NCBI GenBank assembly: GCA_048266425.1
Contig: JBLWZN010000009.1
Span: 1-64,000 of the forward strand
From: Cerina sp048266425
GTDB taxonomy: Bacteria > Bacteroidota > Bacteroidia > Flavobacteriales > Flavobacteriaceae
Length of the DNA: 64,000 nucleotides
Direction: 5' to 3'
Positions 1-8,830 of the stretch are shown one piece after another. The position numbers and the translations under genes are program-made. The stretch's first letter is position 1. The number at the start of each line of letters is the position of its first letter. The notes beneath the pieces were generated by a model. That model saw only the letters and a program-made list of their open reading frames with translations. It had not been told where the DNA came from and made no database searches.

Positions 1-1188
1 GATGGTGCACAAGGTCCACAAGGCCCGCAAGGTCCAGTAGGTCCCGCAGGAGCCGATGGTGCTGATGGCGCAGTAGGCCCACAAGGTCCGATAGGATTGA
101 CAGGTCCCCAAGGTCCAGCGGGTGCAGACGGAGTTGACGGAGCAGATGGTGCACAAGGCCCAAAAGGGGATAAAGGTGATACCGGAGCGGTCGGTCCCCA
201 GGGGCCCCAAGGTCCGGTAGGATTGACCGGAGCAACAGGTCCAGCGGGAGCAAAAGGCGACAAGGGCGACAAGGGAGATATAGGAAATACCGGACCCATT
301 GGTCCAACGGGTCCGGCTGGTCCGACCGGTGTAGCAGGACCACAGGGTAATGTTGGCCCTGCAGGTCCCCAAGGCCCAGCTGGACCGACGGGAGCGACCG
401 GAGCCCAAGGTCCTGCTGGACCCAAAGGAGATCAAGGAGATCCAGCTTCAGATGATCAAACTTTGTCTACTAACGGCACAGCGGGTTATGTTGCGATTTC
501 TGGAGGCAATAATGTTACGCTAAACATAAACGATGCCGATTATATAGTTGGTAACGAGGTTACGAATGCAACCGATGCAACTTTAGTTCGTTCTGGAGCA
601 GGTACCAATGCAAATCCCTATACTTTGGATGTGGCAACTGGTGGAATTACTGCAAACGAGCTGGCGACTAATGCTGTGACTGACGTTAAGATTGCCAGTA
701 ATGCTGTGACTAACGTAAAGATAGCCACAGATGCAGTTACCAATGCAAAAATGGCAGATAACTCGGTCAATACCGCTGAAATTGTCAACAGTGCCGTAAC
801 AACAGCAAAAATCGCTTCTGGCGGCAATAATAAGGTATTGACAACGAGTGCTACCGGAACCGTAAGTTGGAGCGACAGGGAAAAGGCATCAAGAATATTC
901 TATCCGCCATCAATTGCTGTAGATGCTTCGACGACGGGTACTGGACGTACAATTAATTTGTATACCCAATATACGGCACAATTTGGATCGCCCACGGTTG
1001 TAAGTGCGGGTGCCCCTGCGGCAATACCAACCTATGCATCGAATGAACTATACTATTATGTAACCTATTATGATCCAGCTGTATTCTCTGGTGTAAGTAT
1101 CTCAGCGACCGGGGTAATGACCTATAATGTCATTGGAGTACCTGCCGATTACAACTCTTTGATCAACGTGGTCTTTGTAGTAAAATAA
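1..1188 (+). CDS. Collagen-like triple-helix repeat protein (5' end outside window)
   Basis: The frame is open from base 1, so the start lies upstream; about 395 residues are visible. The first ~147 are almost uninterrupted Gly-X-Y triplets (GPQ, GPA, GAD, GDK types), the signature of collagen triple-helix repeats. A glycine-poorer tail follows, containing five tandem decapeptides of the type NAVTNAKIAx (bases 670-819), and then a ~120-residue C-terminal region rich in Thr, Tyr and Val that could act as a trimerisation knob. I see no T9SS sorting domain at its end. It lies directly upstream of a T9SS substrate and a PorP/SprF gene, so a surface-fibre role is inferred from context only. The repeat class is certain; the function is not known. 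Confidence 0.85.
   Translation, partial: DGAQGPQGPQGPVGPAGADGADGAVGPQGPIGLTGPQGPAGADGVDGADGAQGPKGDKGDTGAVGPQGPQGPVGLTGATGPAGAKGDKGDKGDIGNTGPIGPTGPAGPTGVAGPQGNVGPAGPQGPAGPTGATGAQGPAGPKGDQGDPASDDQTLSTNGTAGYVAISGGNNVTLNINDADYIVGNEVTNATDATLVRSGAGTNANPYTLDVATGGITANELATNAVTDVKIASNAVTNVKIATDAVTNAKMADNSVNTAEIVNSAVTTAKIASGGNNKVLTTSATGTVSWSDREKASRIFYPPSIAVDASTTGTGRTINLYTQYTAQFGSPTVVSAGAPAAIPTYASNELYYYVTYYDPAVFSGVSISATGVMTYNVIGVPADYNSLINVVFVVK
670..819 (+). repeat. Five tandem 30-bp (10-residue) coding repeats
   Basis: Within the collagen-like gene, five consecutive 30-bp units encode decapeptides such as NAVTDVKIAS, NAVTNVKIAT and DAVTNAKMAD. The hydrophobic Val/Ile/Met positions recur every ten residues. 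This is the sort of periodicity seen in fibre shafts that continue a trimeric stalk after a collagen segment. The DNA copies are diverged, so the array is old rather than freshly amplified. Confidence 0.8.
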
Positions 1189-1384
1189 CGAATTAACCGA
1201 AATCAAGGATTTGAAACCAGCTAACCATAGGGCATCTCTAATAACTCTGTTTGAAATGATAACACTGGGATTTTCTTCTGATACAAGGCACCAAAAACGG
1301 AGTTTAGCAGGGCTAAATGAGTATTTAGGCAACGAAGTAACAGAAAAAAAGAGCGAGTTGGCACCCAAAGTAAGGTTTTTAGAG

Positions 1385-3394
1385 ATGCCCTTATATAAGT
1401 TTATGTTCATCGGTCTGTTGCTCACCCTTATGGGTACGCAAGTAGCTAATGCACAGTTTTTGCTCCAGGCACCCAACAGTACCGATGAGCACAACTACAA
1501 GTGGTACGAAGCATCGGACAGGGCAACCATTTTGGGTACCGAATTCTTTTACGAGGTTACCCAGCCTGGAATATATTTCGCTACGTACGATGGTACGCTT
1601 TGTGGACATAATGCGACGGGTTACTTTATTGTAACCAATTGTAATGCCCCTTACAACGAGGTAACCCTGGATATTTCGGCTAGTGTTCCCGCTGGCGCAA
1701 CAATTAATTGGAGTCCGGCAGTTTCTGGAGATCCATTGCGACCTCAAGTTACAGCTACGCCTTCTGTCACAAAATATACCGCTACCTTAACAAAAGTTGG
1801 CAATAGCATGAGCCTGCCAAATTTTACGGTGGTATGCATGGATCAATCCGCCAATTTGGTAGATGACTTGGCTACGGTAGACGAGGACGATTCTATTATC
1901 GTTCCTGTTTTTGATAATGACAGTGACCTGCCTATTTTGGGGTCTTTGACCACATCGATACCTTCCAATGGATCTATAACGATCAATGAACAAGGCACTC
2001 CCAATGATCCTACCGATGATCTGGTAACCTATACTCCGAATCCTGACTACAACGGACCTGATAGTTTCACTTATACCGTTTGCAATACCTTTGGGGATTG
2101 CAGTACGGCAACCGTAAACGTAACGGTACTTCCCATTGTGGATGCCTTGGATGATGCAGTTGCTACGATAGAGTCCCAACCTCTGGATATTGATGTCTTG
2201 GCAAATGACAACGATTTGTCGGCCGATGACAAACTGACTACGACCGATCCATCAAATGGAACAATTGTAATAAATGACAATGGTACCCCGCTTGATATAA
2301 CCGATGATACAATTACCTATACCGCGGATAATGGTTTTATAGGAACGGATACATTCACCTATACGCTTTGTGATACCAATGGAAATTGTAGTACCGCCAC
2401 GGTAACGGTGGTAGTAAATCCGAACGGAATCGTGGATAGCGACGGCGACGGCATCCTGGACAGTTTTGAGGACCTTAATTTGGATAATGATGGGGACCCA
2501 TCCACCAATCCTACAGACTCCGATGGGGATGGTGTTCCGGATTACCTGGATATTGATAGCGACAACGATGGAATCCCGGATAACGTGGAAGCACAGACGT
2601 CTCAAGATTATATTCCGCCAAGTGGGGTTGATGCCAATAATAACGGCTTGGACGATGCTTATGAACAAGATGGTGATTTCGGATTGTTCCCGATCGATAG
2701 CGATGGGGATAACTTACCGGATTATCTGGATGAAGACAGTGACGGGGATGGTGTGCCGGATGCAATCGAGGCCCATGACCATAACCATGATGGCATACCT
2801 GATGTGGTAGCATTGGGAACAGACCAGGATAATGATGGTTTGGATGATGGCTATGAAGGATCTTCTGTTAACGATGTGGACGTCAATGACGAATTGGACA
2901 ATCCTTTTGCAAGCCTGCCCAACACTGACGGGGATGATGAATCCGACTATAGGGATACCGATGACGATAGGGATGGTATTCTAACCAGGGACGAGGACCT
3001 AAACGGAGATGGCAATTACGCCAATGACGATTCAGATGGGGATGGTATACCAGATTATTTGGATCCGGATGCGAATCCTGCACCACCATCGGATGGCGTA
3101 GAAGTATTCAACGTAGTTACACCCAATGGAGACGGCATTCATGACGTGCTTACCATTGCAGGTTTGGATAAATTCCCAAATAACAGGATTAGGATTTACA
3201 ACAGATGGGGGGTATTGGTATACTCTACAAAGGCATATAATAATCATAGCAATTATTTTGACGGTACCTCAGAAGGTAGGGTAACTGTTGACAAGGACCA
3301 CAAATTACCTGCGGGCACTTATTTCTATATCTTGGAATATGGCAACGAAGAAGTGTCCAAAAAGATCAGTGGTTACATATATATCAATAGATAA
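1385..3394 (+). CDS. T9SS type B sorting-domain protein with tandem Ig-like and TSP3 calcium repeats
   Basis: A secreted surface protein of about 669 residues from this start. The ATG at 1385 opens a clear signal peptide (hydrophobic FIGLLLTLMG, cleavage near VANAQ). The frame is open back to a TTG at 1211 and an ATG at 1256, so a longer N-terminus is possible. After an N-terminal domain come two cadherin/VCBS-like modules (tandem-95 type, with VLANDND and FTYTLCD motifs), then a long run of thrombospondin type 3 calcium motifs (DSDGDGVPD and variants). The end is a gliding-motility-associated C-terminal domain (VVTPNGDGIHD, IYNRWG, KISGYIYINR), which directs export through the type IX system. 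Its stop overlaps the next start by one base (TAATG), a coupling often seen between such substrates and PorP/SprF genes. Confidence 0.9.
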   Translation: MPLYKFMFIGLLLTLMGTQVANAQFLLQAPNSTDEHNYKWYEASDRATILGTEFFYEVTQPGIYFATYDGTLCGHNATGYFIVTNCNAPYNEVTLDISASVPAGATINWSPAVSGDPLRPQVTATPSVTKYTATLTKVGNSMSLPNFTVVCMDQSANLVDDLATVDEDDSIIVPVFDNDSDLPILGSLTTSIPSNGSITINEQGTPNDPTDDLVTYTPNPDYNGPDSFTYTVCNTFGDCSTATVNVTVLPIVDALDDAVATIESQPLDIDVLANDNDLSADDKLTTTDPSNGTIVINDNGTPLDITDDTITYTADNGFIGTDTFTYTLCDTNGNCSTATVTVVVNPNGIVDSDGDGILDSFEDLNLDNDGDPSTNPTDSDGDGVPDYLDIDSDNDGIPDNVEAQTSQDYIPPSGVDANNNGLDDAYEQDGDFGLFPIDSDGDNLPDYLDEDSDGDGVPDAIEAHDHNHDGIPDVVALGTDQDNDGLDDGYEGSSVNDVDVNDELDNPFASLPNTDGDDESDYRDTDDDRDGILTRDEDLNGDGNYANDDSDGDGIPDYLDPDANPAPPSDGVEVFNVVTPNGDGIHDVLTIAGLDKFPNNRIRIYNRWGVLVYSTKAYNNHSNYFDGTSEGRVTVDKDHKLPAGTYFYILEYGNEEVSKKISGYIYINR

Positions 3395-4356
3395 TGAAGC
3401 AATCAACCCAATATAACGTTATTCTTAAACAATTGCGCCTTTGGGCAGGGATAGCACTTCTGTTTTTGGCAGAAGTATCCTATGGTCAGCAGGATGCACA
3501 GTATACCCAGTACATGTACAATACGGTATCGGTGAATCCGGCTTACGCGGGATCTAGAGGGAATTTAAGTATTGCCGCCCTATATCGATCCCAATGGACC
3601 GGTATTGACGGTGCACCCAAGACACAGTCACTTAACGCCCATTCTCCTATTGGATATAGGGGAGTGGGCCTTGGCATCAACATTTTTAACGAACAGATAG
3701 GTCCAACTTCGGAGACCAATTTCGAAGCCGATTTCTCCTATACCATATATACTTCCCGGGAGGGTAGGCTCAGCTTTGGTGCCAATGTAAGTGCCAATTT
3801 ATTGGATATCAATTTCTCCCAACTTGATCAAGATTTTTCCCAAGGTCAAGATCCAACATTGCAAGAGGATATTCATAACCGGTTCTCACCTAATTTTGGG
3901 GCGGGGGTGTATTACCATGACGATCATTTTTATACTGGCTTATCGGTCCCACGGATTTTGCAAACCACCCATTTTGACAGTTCTAACCTTTCCACGGCTA
4001 GCGAACAGATGAATTTTTACTTTATAATTGGTTATGTCTGGGATTTAAACCCCTGGGTGAAGTTTAAGCCTAGTCTACTTACGAAAATGGTGATGGGCGC
4101 ACCATTGCAGGTAGATGTTTCAGCAAATTTTATGTTTAATGAAAAATTTGTGCTCGGTGCAGCTTACCGATGGGATGCTGCCGTGAGTGCCATGGTCGGC
4201 TTCAATATTTCTGATGGATTTCTGATTGGTATGGCTTACGATAGGGAGACTACGGCCCTAGGTGCTGCAACCTTTAACGACGGGTCTTTTGAGATTCTTA
4301 TTAGATATGATTTTGTCAGCAACAAGAGCAATTTAAAATCGCCAAGGTTCTTTTAA
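3394..4356 (+). CDS. PorP/SprF family type IX secretion outer membrane protein
   Basis: A 320-residue protein with an N-terminal signal peptide (cleavage near VSYGQQ) followed by the family's opening motif QYTQYMYNT and NPAYAGSRG. The rest shows alternating beta-strand character, as expected for an outer-membrane barrel. PorP/SprF proteins help deliver and anchor type B T9SS cargo at the cell surface. Here the start codon overlaps the stop of the upstream cargo gene, so this is probably its dedicated partner rather than the core SprF of gliding. No other T9SS core genes are in the window. Confidence 0.92.
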   Translation: MKQSTQYNVILKQLRLWAGIALLFLAEVSYGQQDAQYTQYMYNTVSVNPAYAGSRGNLSIAALYRSQWTGIDGAPKTQSLNAHSPIGYRGVGLGINIFNEQIGPTSETNFEADFSYTIYTSREGRLSFGANVSANLLDINFSQLDQDFSQGQDPTLQEDIHNRFSPNFGAGVYYHDDHFYTGLSVPRILQTTHFDSSNLSTASEQMNFYFIIGYVWDLNPWVKFKPSLLTKMVMGAPLQVDVSANFMFNEKFVLGAAYRWDAAVSAMVGFNISDGFLIGMAYDRETTALGAATFNDGSFEILIRYDFVSNKSNLKSPRFF

Positions 4357-4423
4357 GGGAGTTGCAAAGACCAGAAACATCAAAATTTTTGCCACATTGT
4401 TGGGTGAATGGATTATATAAATA

Positions 4424-5980
4424 TCATAACCCCACGATTGCAGCTTGGGCACATCGCTCTCCATCCATGGCAGCGGAAACAATGCCTCCCGCATAGCCAC
4501 CACCTTCCCCACACGGAAATAGCCCTTTAATATCGGGATGTTCCAATTGATCGTTCCGAGGAATGGTTACCGGGGAAGAAGTACGTGATTCCACTCCCAC
4601 TATATTGGCTTCAGAAGTATAATAGCCACTCATTTTCTTACCAAATTCCTTAAAACCGGTTCGCAACTTACTTCCGATTAGCTTGGGCAAAAGTGAATGT
4701 AAGGGAGCCGATTTAAGTCCAGGTTGGTAGGAAGTTGGGTTTAGGTCCAGCGACATCCTCCCATCTACAAAATCCGTTAATCTCTGGGCTGGGGCTGTTT
4801 GGCTACGTCCCCCAGAGGTGTATGCCAATTGTTCAAGATTTTTTTGATATTCCAGACCGCGCAATGGGCCGAAACGATCATATTTGGGTATGTCCTCGTG
4901 AACATTTATTTCCACAACCACACCGGAATTTGCAAAATCGTTATTTCTTTTTGAGGGCGACATGCCGTTGACAACCACTTCGCCGGGTGCGGTGGCGGCT
5001 GGAACAATAAATCCTCCGGGACACATACAAAAGGAATAGACCCCTCGGCCGTTGACCTGATGAACCAAACTATAGGAAGCTGCTGGCAGCAGTTCATTGC
5101 GCAGGCCCTGACAATTATATTGAATGGAATCTATAACGTGCTGGGGATGTTCCACTCGGACCCCCATGGCGAACGACTTTGCTTCCAGTGCTACTTTTTT
5201 CTTGTGAAGGAGATAAAAAATATCCCTGGCGGAATGTCCGGTGGCAAGAATGACCCTTTCTACAGAAAATTCGGTTCCATCCTGTAAACGGAGCGCTTGA
5301 ATTTTATTGTTTAGGATTTCAAAATCGACCACCCTACTTTCGAAGTGTATTTCACCTCCACATCCTAAAATGGTTTCACGGATATTTTGGACTATTTTGG
5401 GTAATTTGTTGGTGCCGATGTGGGGGTGGGCATCGATCAATATCTGCTCTGTTGCCCCGTGGAATACAAGATTTTCGAAAACACGTCTCACATCTCCCCG
5501 CTTTAGGCTGCGGGTATAGAGTTTCCCGTCGGAATAAGTGCCGGCTCCCCCTTCGCCAAAACAATAATTGGAATCTTCATCCACAAAATGTTCTTGGTTG
5601 ATCGCCCTTAGATCGCGCCTCCTCTCTTGTACTTTTTTGCCCCTTTCCAGGACAATGGGCCTAAAACCCAGTTCTATGCAGCGCAAAGCCGCAAACATGC
5701 CAGCAGGGCCAAAGCCTATAATATGTATCGGTTTTGAAGTTGATACATCTTTATATTCAAAATAGGGGGCGTCTTTTTTTGGAACAGGTTCGTTGATATA
5801 GGCCCTTATCTTATAATTGAAATAAACGGTTGGCTTTCTGGCATCAATTGATTTGCGCAATACCTCTATACCCGAAATTTCTTTTTGGGATACACCCAAT
5901 CTCTTGGCCGCCTTTTCCTTTAAAAGGTCGGATTTGGCTTCCTCCTCCAAAGTAAGTTTTAACTGAAGCACCTGTGTCAT
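4424..5980 (-). CDS. NAD(P)/FAD-dependent oxidoreductase (COG2509-type)
   Basis: A 518-residue flavoprotein. After an ~80-residue N-terminal domain comes a dinucleotide fold beginning IIGFGPAGMFAALR with the acidic end VLERG, which binds FAD. A glycine-rich GEGGAGTYSDGKLYTR segment and the C-terminal FPCGEGGGYAGGIVSAAMDG segment complete the FAD site, as in the uncharacterised FAD-dependent dehydrogenase family. The substrate is not known. It is the last gene of a minus-strand run and lies 76 bp downstream of the NA37 gene, separated by a heptameric repeat array. Confidence 0.85.
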   Translation of the reverse strand: MTQVLQLKLTLEEEAKSDLLKEKAAKRLGVSQKEISGIEVLRKSIDARKPTVYFNYKIRAYINEPVPKKDAPYFEYKDVSTSKPIHIIGFGPAGMFAALRCIELGFRPIVLERGKKVQERRRDLRAINQEHFVDEDSNYCFGEGGAGTYSDGKLYTRSLKRGDVRRVFENLVFHGATEQILIDAHPHIGTNKLPKIVQNIRETILGCGGEIHFESRVVDFEILNNKIQALRLQDGTEFSVERVILATGHSARDIFYLLHKKKVALEAKSFAMGVRVEHPQHVIDSIQYNCQGLRNELLPAASYSLVHQVNGRGVYSFCMCPGGFIVPAATAPGEVVVNGMSPSKRNNDFANSGVVVEINVHEDIPKYDRFGPLRGLEYQKNLEQLAYTSGGRSQTAPAQRLTDFVDGRMSLDLNPTSYQPGLKSAPLHSLLPKLIGSKLRTGFKEFGKKMSGYYTSEANIVGVESRTSSPVTIPRNDQLEHPDIKGLFPCGEGGGYAGGIVSAAMDGERCAQAAIVGL

Positions 5981-6013
5981 AGAAAATTTTCAAATATTTA
6001 CAGCCTGCCACTT

Positions 6014-6055
6014 ACTGAATACTTTGCACTGGGAACTGAAAACTGCTAACTGGGT
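6014..6055. repeat. Intergenic heptamer array, ACTNNNN x6
   Basis: Six consecutive 7-nt units all begin with ACT (for example ACTGAAT, ACTGGGA, ACTGAAA, ACTGCTA). The array fills most of the 76-bp spacer and ends one base before the stop codon of the NA37 gene at 6057. The units share the first three bases and the period but vary at the other four. Confidence 0.8.
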
Positions 6056-6056
6056 T

Positions 6057-7115
6057 CTAGCTCTTTTGTTCCTTGTTAAAATACACTAGGTAGTAATACA
6101 TCTGTCGGTCCTCGTCCCATCCCTTTTCCACAAATTTTTCGGCGGACTCCGCATTTATAAAGTCCAACTTTATCTGGATGTTGGTGTCCAGGTTAATGAC
6201 ATTTTTGATTTTTCTCCTAGCGTCGGTAACTGCTTTATTGGCAATATCAAAATTGGAAACGTCCTCAACGCTATACTTTGGGCCTTTTTCCACCTTATAA
6301 TTCTTAAACTCGGGGATAAACTCCGGATTTTCCATAACCTCGTTTAGAAAGTTGGTCTCCTCAAATTTATCATTCTTTGCAAAATGGTTCACCGCCCTGT
6401 TCATGAACAACACTTCTTGTTGCTTGTCCTCGGCCGGAAAAACGACATCCTTGGCGAAATTCTGGCAGAATTTCAAATAGTTTTTTGTGTAGAAATTCTC
6501 ATCGGCCAAGGGATCGACATCTAGAAAATTCTCCAACCAATATTTGGTGTCGTAACGGTTGCTGTCTACCGATAAAATTTTATATCCTTCCTCCTTATTG
6601 GAATTTAGGATGAGACAGCCTTTGTCCAGTTTATTGATATTGATTCCTTGCTGAATCACGATATCCAAGTTATTTCCCTTTTCCTGAAATTGAAGGAAAT
6701 CGTGTTTTAGCTCACTTTTAAAAATACCAACCGCATCTACTTTTACATTGTCCTGTAGCACATCGGTAAAATGAACTACATAAACTTCACCACTTTTGAT
6801 ATGCGGATGGTTGGATTGCTCGAAAAGATGTGTCGCAATTTTTTTGGAATTGATATGGAGACTGCCGGGATCATCAAAAATTTCGGACACGATTTTGTAG
6901 ATCTCGTTGAATTCCACATCGACCTCGTTAGTAAACTTATAGTAGTTTTCTTCCTTTTCCCGAAAAGGTTTAAAAAAGTATTCCTTTAAGAGCCCGGTAG
7001 TCTCATCGTTCAGCGCGAAGGGGTTCTCCGATAAAAAGAGGCCCTCGTTCTTATTCTTGTTCCCAACTCGGTGCAGGGAAATACTTTCTATATGCGTGGG
7101 ATATAGGTTTATCAT
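6057..7115 (-). CDS. Nucleoid-associated protein, NA37/YejK family
   Basis: A 352-residue protein matching the NA37 family, related to E. coli YejK/NdpA, by its N-terminal pattern (IESISLHRVGN..NEGLFLSE) and the central IKSGEVYVVHFTDVL and VGIFKSE motifs. Family members associate with the nucleoid; a precise biochemical role is not established. The ATG at 7115 begins the conserved part directly. Heptamer arrays lie on both sides of the gene. The codon use is like its neighbours and nothing suggests transfer. Confidence 0.85.
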   Translation of the reverse strand: MINLYPTHIESISLHRVGNKNKNEGLFLSENPFALNDETTGLLKEYFFKPFREKEENYYKFTNEVDVEFNEIYKIVSEIFDDPGSLHINSKKIATHLFEQSNHPHIKSGEVYVVHFTDVLQDNVKVDAVGIFKSELKHDFLQFQEKGNNLDIVIQQGININKLDKGCLILNSNKEEGYKILSVDSNRYDTKYWLENFLDVDPLADENFYTKNYLKFCQNFAKDVVFPAEDKQQEVLFMNRAVNHFAKNDKFEETNFLNEVMENPEFIPEFKNYKVEKGPKYSVEDVSNFDIANKAVTDARRKIKNVINLDTNIQIKLDFINAESAEKFVEKGWDEDRQMYYYLVYFNKEQKS

Positions 7116-7118
7116 TTC

Positions 7119-7139
7119 TTAGTTAATGGTTAAAAGTTA
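7119..7139. repeat. Intergenic heptamer array, NNNGTTA x3
   Basis: Three 7-nt units (TTAGTTA, ATGGTTA, AAAGTTA) begin three bases upstream of the NA37 start codon. On the minus strand they read TAACNNN, close to the units of the array beyond the other end of the same gene. Confidence 0.65.
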
Positions 7140-7227
7140 AGGGGGCAAAGTTTTCAGTATTGTCTGCTAAGTGATTACTGCAAACCAAGAACTGTGGACA
7201 GCGTATTGAACTCTGCCAAAGTAGTTC

Positions 7228-7722
7228 TCAGTTCCAGTTTTCGTCAAAATCCAGGTCTTCGTAACTGTCTAAGGGTTCTTCAAAATCAAATGTTGGGTCG
7301 GCCTCAAATTTTTTTTCAGTTGGCGCATCAGGTAGTTCCCCAAAACTGAACAATACCATGGGGTAGGTTAAACCGTTTTGTATTTCTTCAACATCGGCCA
7401 ATTCTACAAAGAAGGTCCACATGCTCAAAAAATCGTAAACATAAATAAGCTTGGGGGTGTCCTCGGTCAGAAGGTCCTCGATTAGGGTATCATTCATAAA
7501 TCGGATTGCCGAATCCCCTTCCCCCATGTCGAAAAGAGCAATTTCCTCCTCTTGGTTCCAGCGTTCATCGCAGGTGTAAAATGAAGCCATTTCATTGCCA
7601 AGAAACCCAAATGCCTGGGTTATGGTGTTGTGTAAATCCTCCAAAGTATTTTGGCCCTCAATCGCAATATCCCTAAAAATATCTTCTTCAACATCCAAAA
7701 TTACCCTGATCTTGTAAATCAT
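7228..7722 (-). CDS. pRiA4b ORF-3-like / IS1096 passenger TnpR-like domain protein
   Basis: A 164-residue acidic protein. Its N-terminal ~120 residues fit the plasmid pRiA4b ORF-3-like fold: YKIRVILDVEEDIFRDIAI, then LHNTITQAFGF and a late YVYDFLSMW segment (the family's YxYDFGDxW-like motif). The C-terminal 40 residues are almost all Asp, Glu and aromatic residues. Despite the family names, there is no transposon or plasmid gene nearby, and flavobacteria carry this gene in ordinary chromosomal settings. Function unknown. A TACCTTTG box lies 22 bp upstream of the start. Confidence 0.75.
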   Translation of the reverse strand: MIYKIRVILDVEEDIFRDIAIEGQNTLEDLHNTITQAFGFLGNEMASFYTCDERWNQEEEIALFDMGEGDSAIRFMNDTLIEDLLTEDTPKLIYVYDFLSMWTFFVELADVEEIQNGLTYPMVLFSFGELPDAPTEKKFEADPTFDFEEPLDSYEDLDFDENWN

Positions 7723-7744
7723 AATCCCGATTTTTTAATCGGGG

Positions 7745-7752
7745 CAAAGGTA
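7745..7752 (-). promoter_or_regulatory. Candidate -7 box (TACCTTTG)
   Basis: Exact match to the Bacteroidota -7 consensus TAnnTTTG on the minus strand, 22 bp upstream of the pRiA4b-like start codon, the same spacing seen for other candidate promoters here. No TTG was found at the usual -33 distance, so confidence is moderate. Confidence 0.5.
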
Positions 7753-7836
7753 CAAAGATTAAGAAATTGTGATTGCATTTTTATGGATTAAAAGATAATT
7801 AATCGAACAAGTGGCTCGTCCTTTATTTATATGGTC

Positions 7837-8520
7837 CTAATCCCCTTTAACCATTATGTCCGTAAAGGAGAGTTTAAAATCGCCAGTGGCGTCTTTGTGC
7901 ATTGTTGCTATTTTAATGCCATTTTTGTCAACATAATCTTCCCATGTAGTATACATTGAGGGGGATACCCGATTTCCTTTTCTATAGATCCATTCCTTAA
8001 CGATAAAATCGTCCCCAAAGAAAAAATCATAGGCATCTCCAGGGGTATATCCTCCTTTATCGCCATATACAATAGTGAGCTTGTGCATTTTTTTCCCACT
8101 TATTAGGGTCTCGAATTCATCGGTATAATCATACGTAAAATTGTTCTGATCCCAAATAAGGTTAAAAGGTGCCAACATCCAATACTTATCGTTTATAAAT
8201 CCGGCATCGGTCTTAATCGCAACACTGTCCATATTGGATCGGTTGTAGGTTAGGGTATCCGTCTTGGATATGGCCGTTACCTCATTGGCCTTGGGTTTCC
8301 AGATCCAGGTCCGATCAAAGTGTCCGTCCGGGCGATCCACGTTGAACGTAAACTTAATCTCATTAACGTTTTTCCAATTTTCAAAGCCATTTGCATCGGC
8401 AATTTTCTGTAGAATGGAGGATTCCTCGGTAGATGTCGCTGAAGTTTCCTTTTTTTTTTCCGTTTTACAACTTAAAAATAGGACGGTACCTAGAAATAGT
8501 GCGTAGACGATATTTTTCAT
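7837..8520 (-). CDS. Predicted lipoprotein, DUF6503-like
   Basis: The ATG at 8520 is preferred over 8538 because it opens directly on a lipoprotein signal (MKNIVYALFLGTVLFLSC, lipobox LFLSC), giving 227 residues. After a low-complexity Lys/Glu/Thr/Ser linker the mature part has regularly spaced Trp and Tyr residues (RTWIWKPK, YWMLAPFNL) and a GKKMHKLTIVY stretch. This pattern fits a family of flavobacterial lipoproteins annotated DUF6503; the assignment rests on recall of the family and is not certain. The role is unknown. It is transcribed alone, with 311 bp to the divergent ClpP gene. Confidence 0.75.
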   Translation of the reverse strand: MKNIVYALFLGTVLFLSCKTEKKKETSATSTEESSILQKIADANGFENWKNVNEIKFTFNVDRPDGHFDRTWIWKPKANEVTAISKTDTLTYNRSNMDSVAIKTDAGFINDKYWMLAPFNLIWDQNNFTYDYTDEFETLISGKKMHKLTIVYGDKGGYTPGDAYDFFFGDDFIVKEWIYRKGNRVSPSMYTTWEDYVDKNGIKIATMHKDATGDFKLSFTDIMVKGD

Positions 8521-8830
8521 GGTATAAGGTTTTATCAAATATACGGGCTTTCGGTTTTATTATGAATTGATTTTGATTTTTTTCCATTTGCTGTAAAATT
8601 TCTCATTTTCATCCATTTTTCATCTTTTGAACCCTCCGCGGCCCTGATTATTTGGGGCTAGGCAACTCCAAAAAGTCTTCAATTTGACAAAACCCGTTCG
8701 GAACGGCAAGGTCGGGAACGTCTATTTTCGCTTAAGCGCAAATGGCTTAAATAAATTCAATTTAAAAATCGATGGATTAATTGGGTTAACAATTCCCGAT
8801 AAAATGATTATTTTTGAAAGCATTAATTAA
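8521..8830. other. Intergenic spacer between divergent genes
   Basis: 310 bp separating the lipoprotein gene and the ClpP gene. The half nearest ClpP is AT-rich and contains the -7 box at 8809. No open frame longer than a few dozen codons, no RNA-like structure and no heptamer array was found. Confidence 0.7.
8809..8816 (+). promoter_or_regulatory. Candidate -7 box for clpP-kmo (TATTTTTG)
   Basis: Exact TAnnTTTG match 14 bp before the ATG at 8831. The nearest TTG (8781) is 25 bp upstream, slightly beyond the usual spacing. The implied leader is very short, which would favour the ATG at 8840 as the start or a near-leaderless message. Confidence 0.5.

Noticed and set aside
1211..1384. N-terminal extension of the T9SS cargo from the TTG at 1211
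   Set aside because: The frame is open, but a signal peptide begins only at 1385. A 58-residue cytoplasmic-like segment before a signal peptide is unlikely, though not excluded.
6014..6055. Heptamer arrays as CRISPR
   Set aside because: Units are 7 nt with no spacers between them, and no cas genes are present.
7228..7722. Transposon origin for the pRiA4b/IS1096-like gene
   Set aside because: The family name recalls mobile elements, but no transposase, terminal repeats or target duplication is visible, and the gene is common in chromosomal contexts.
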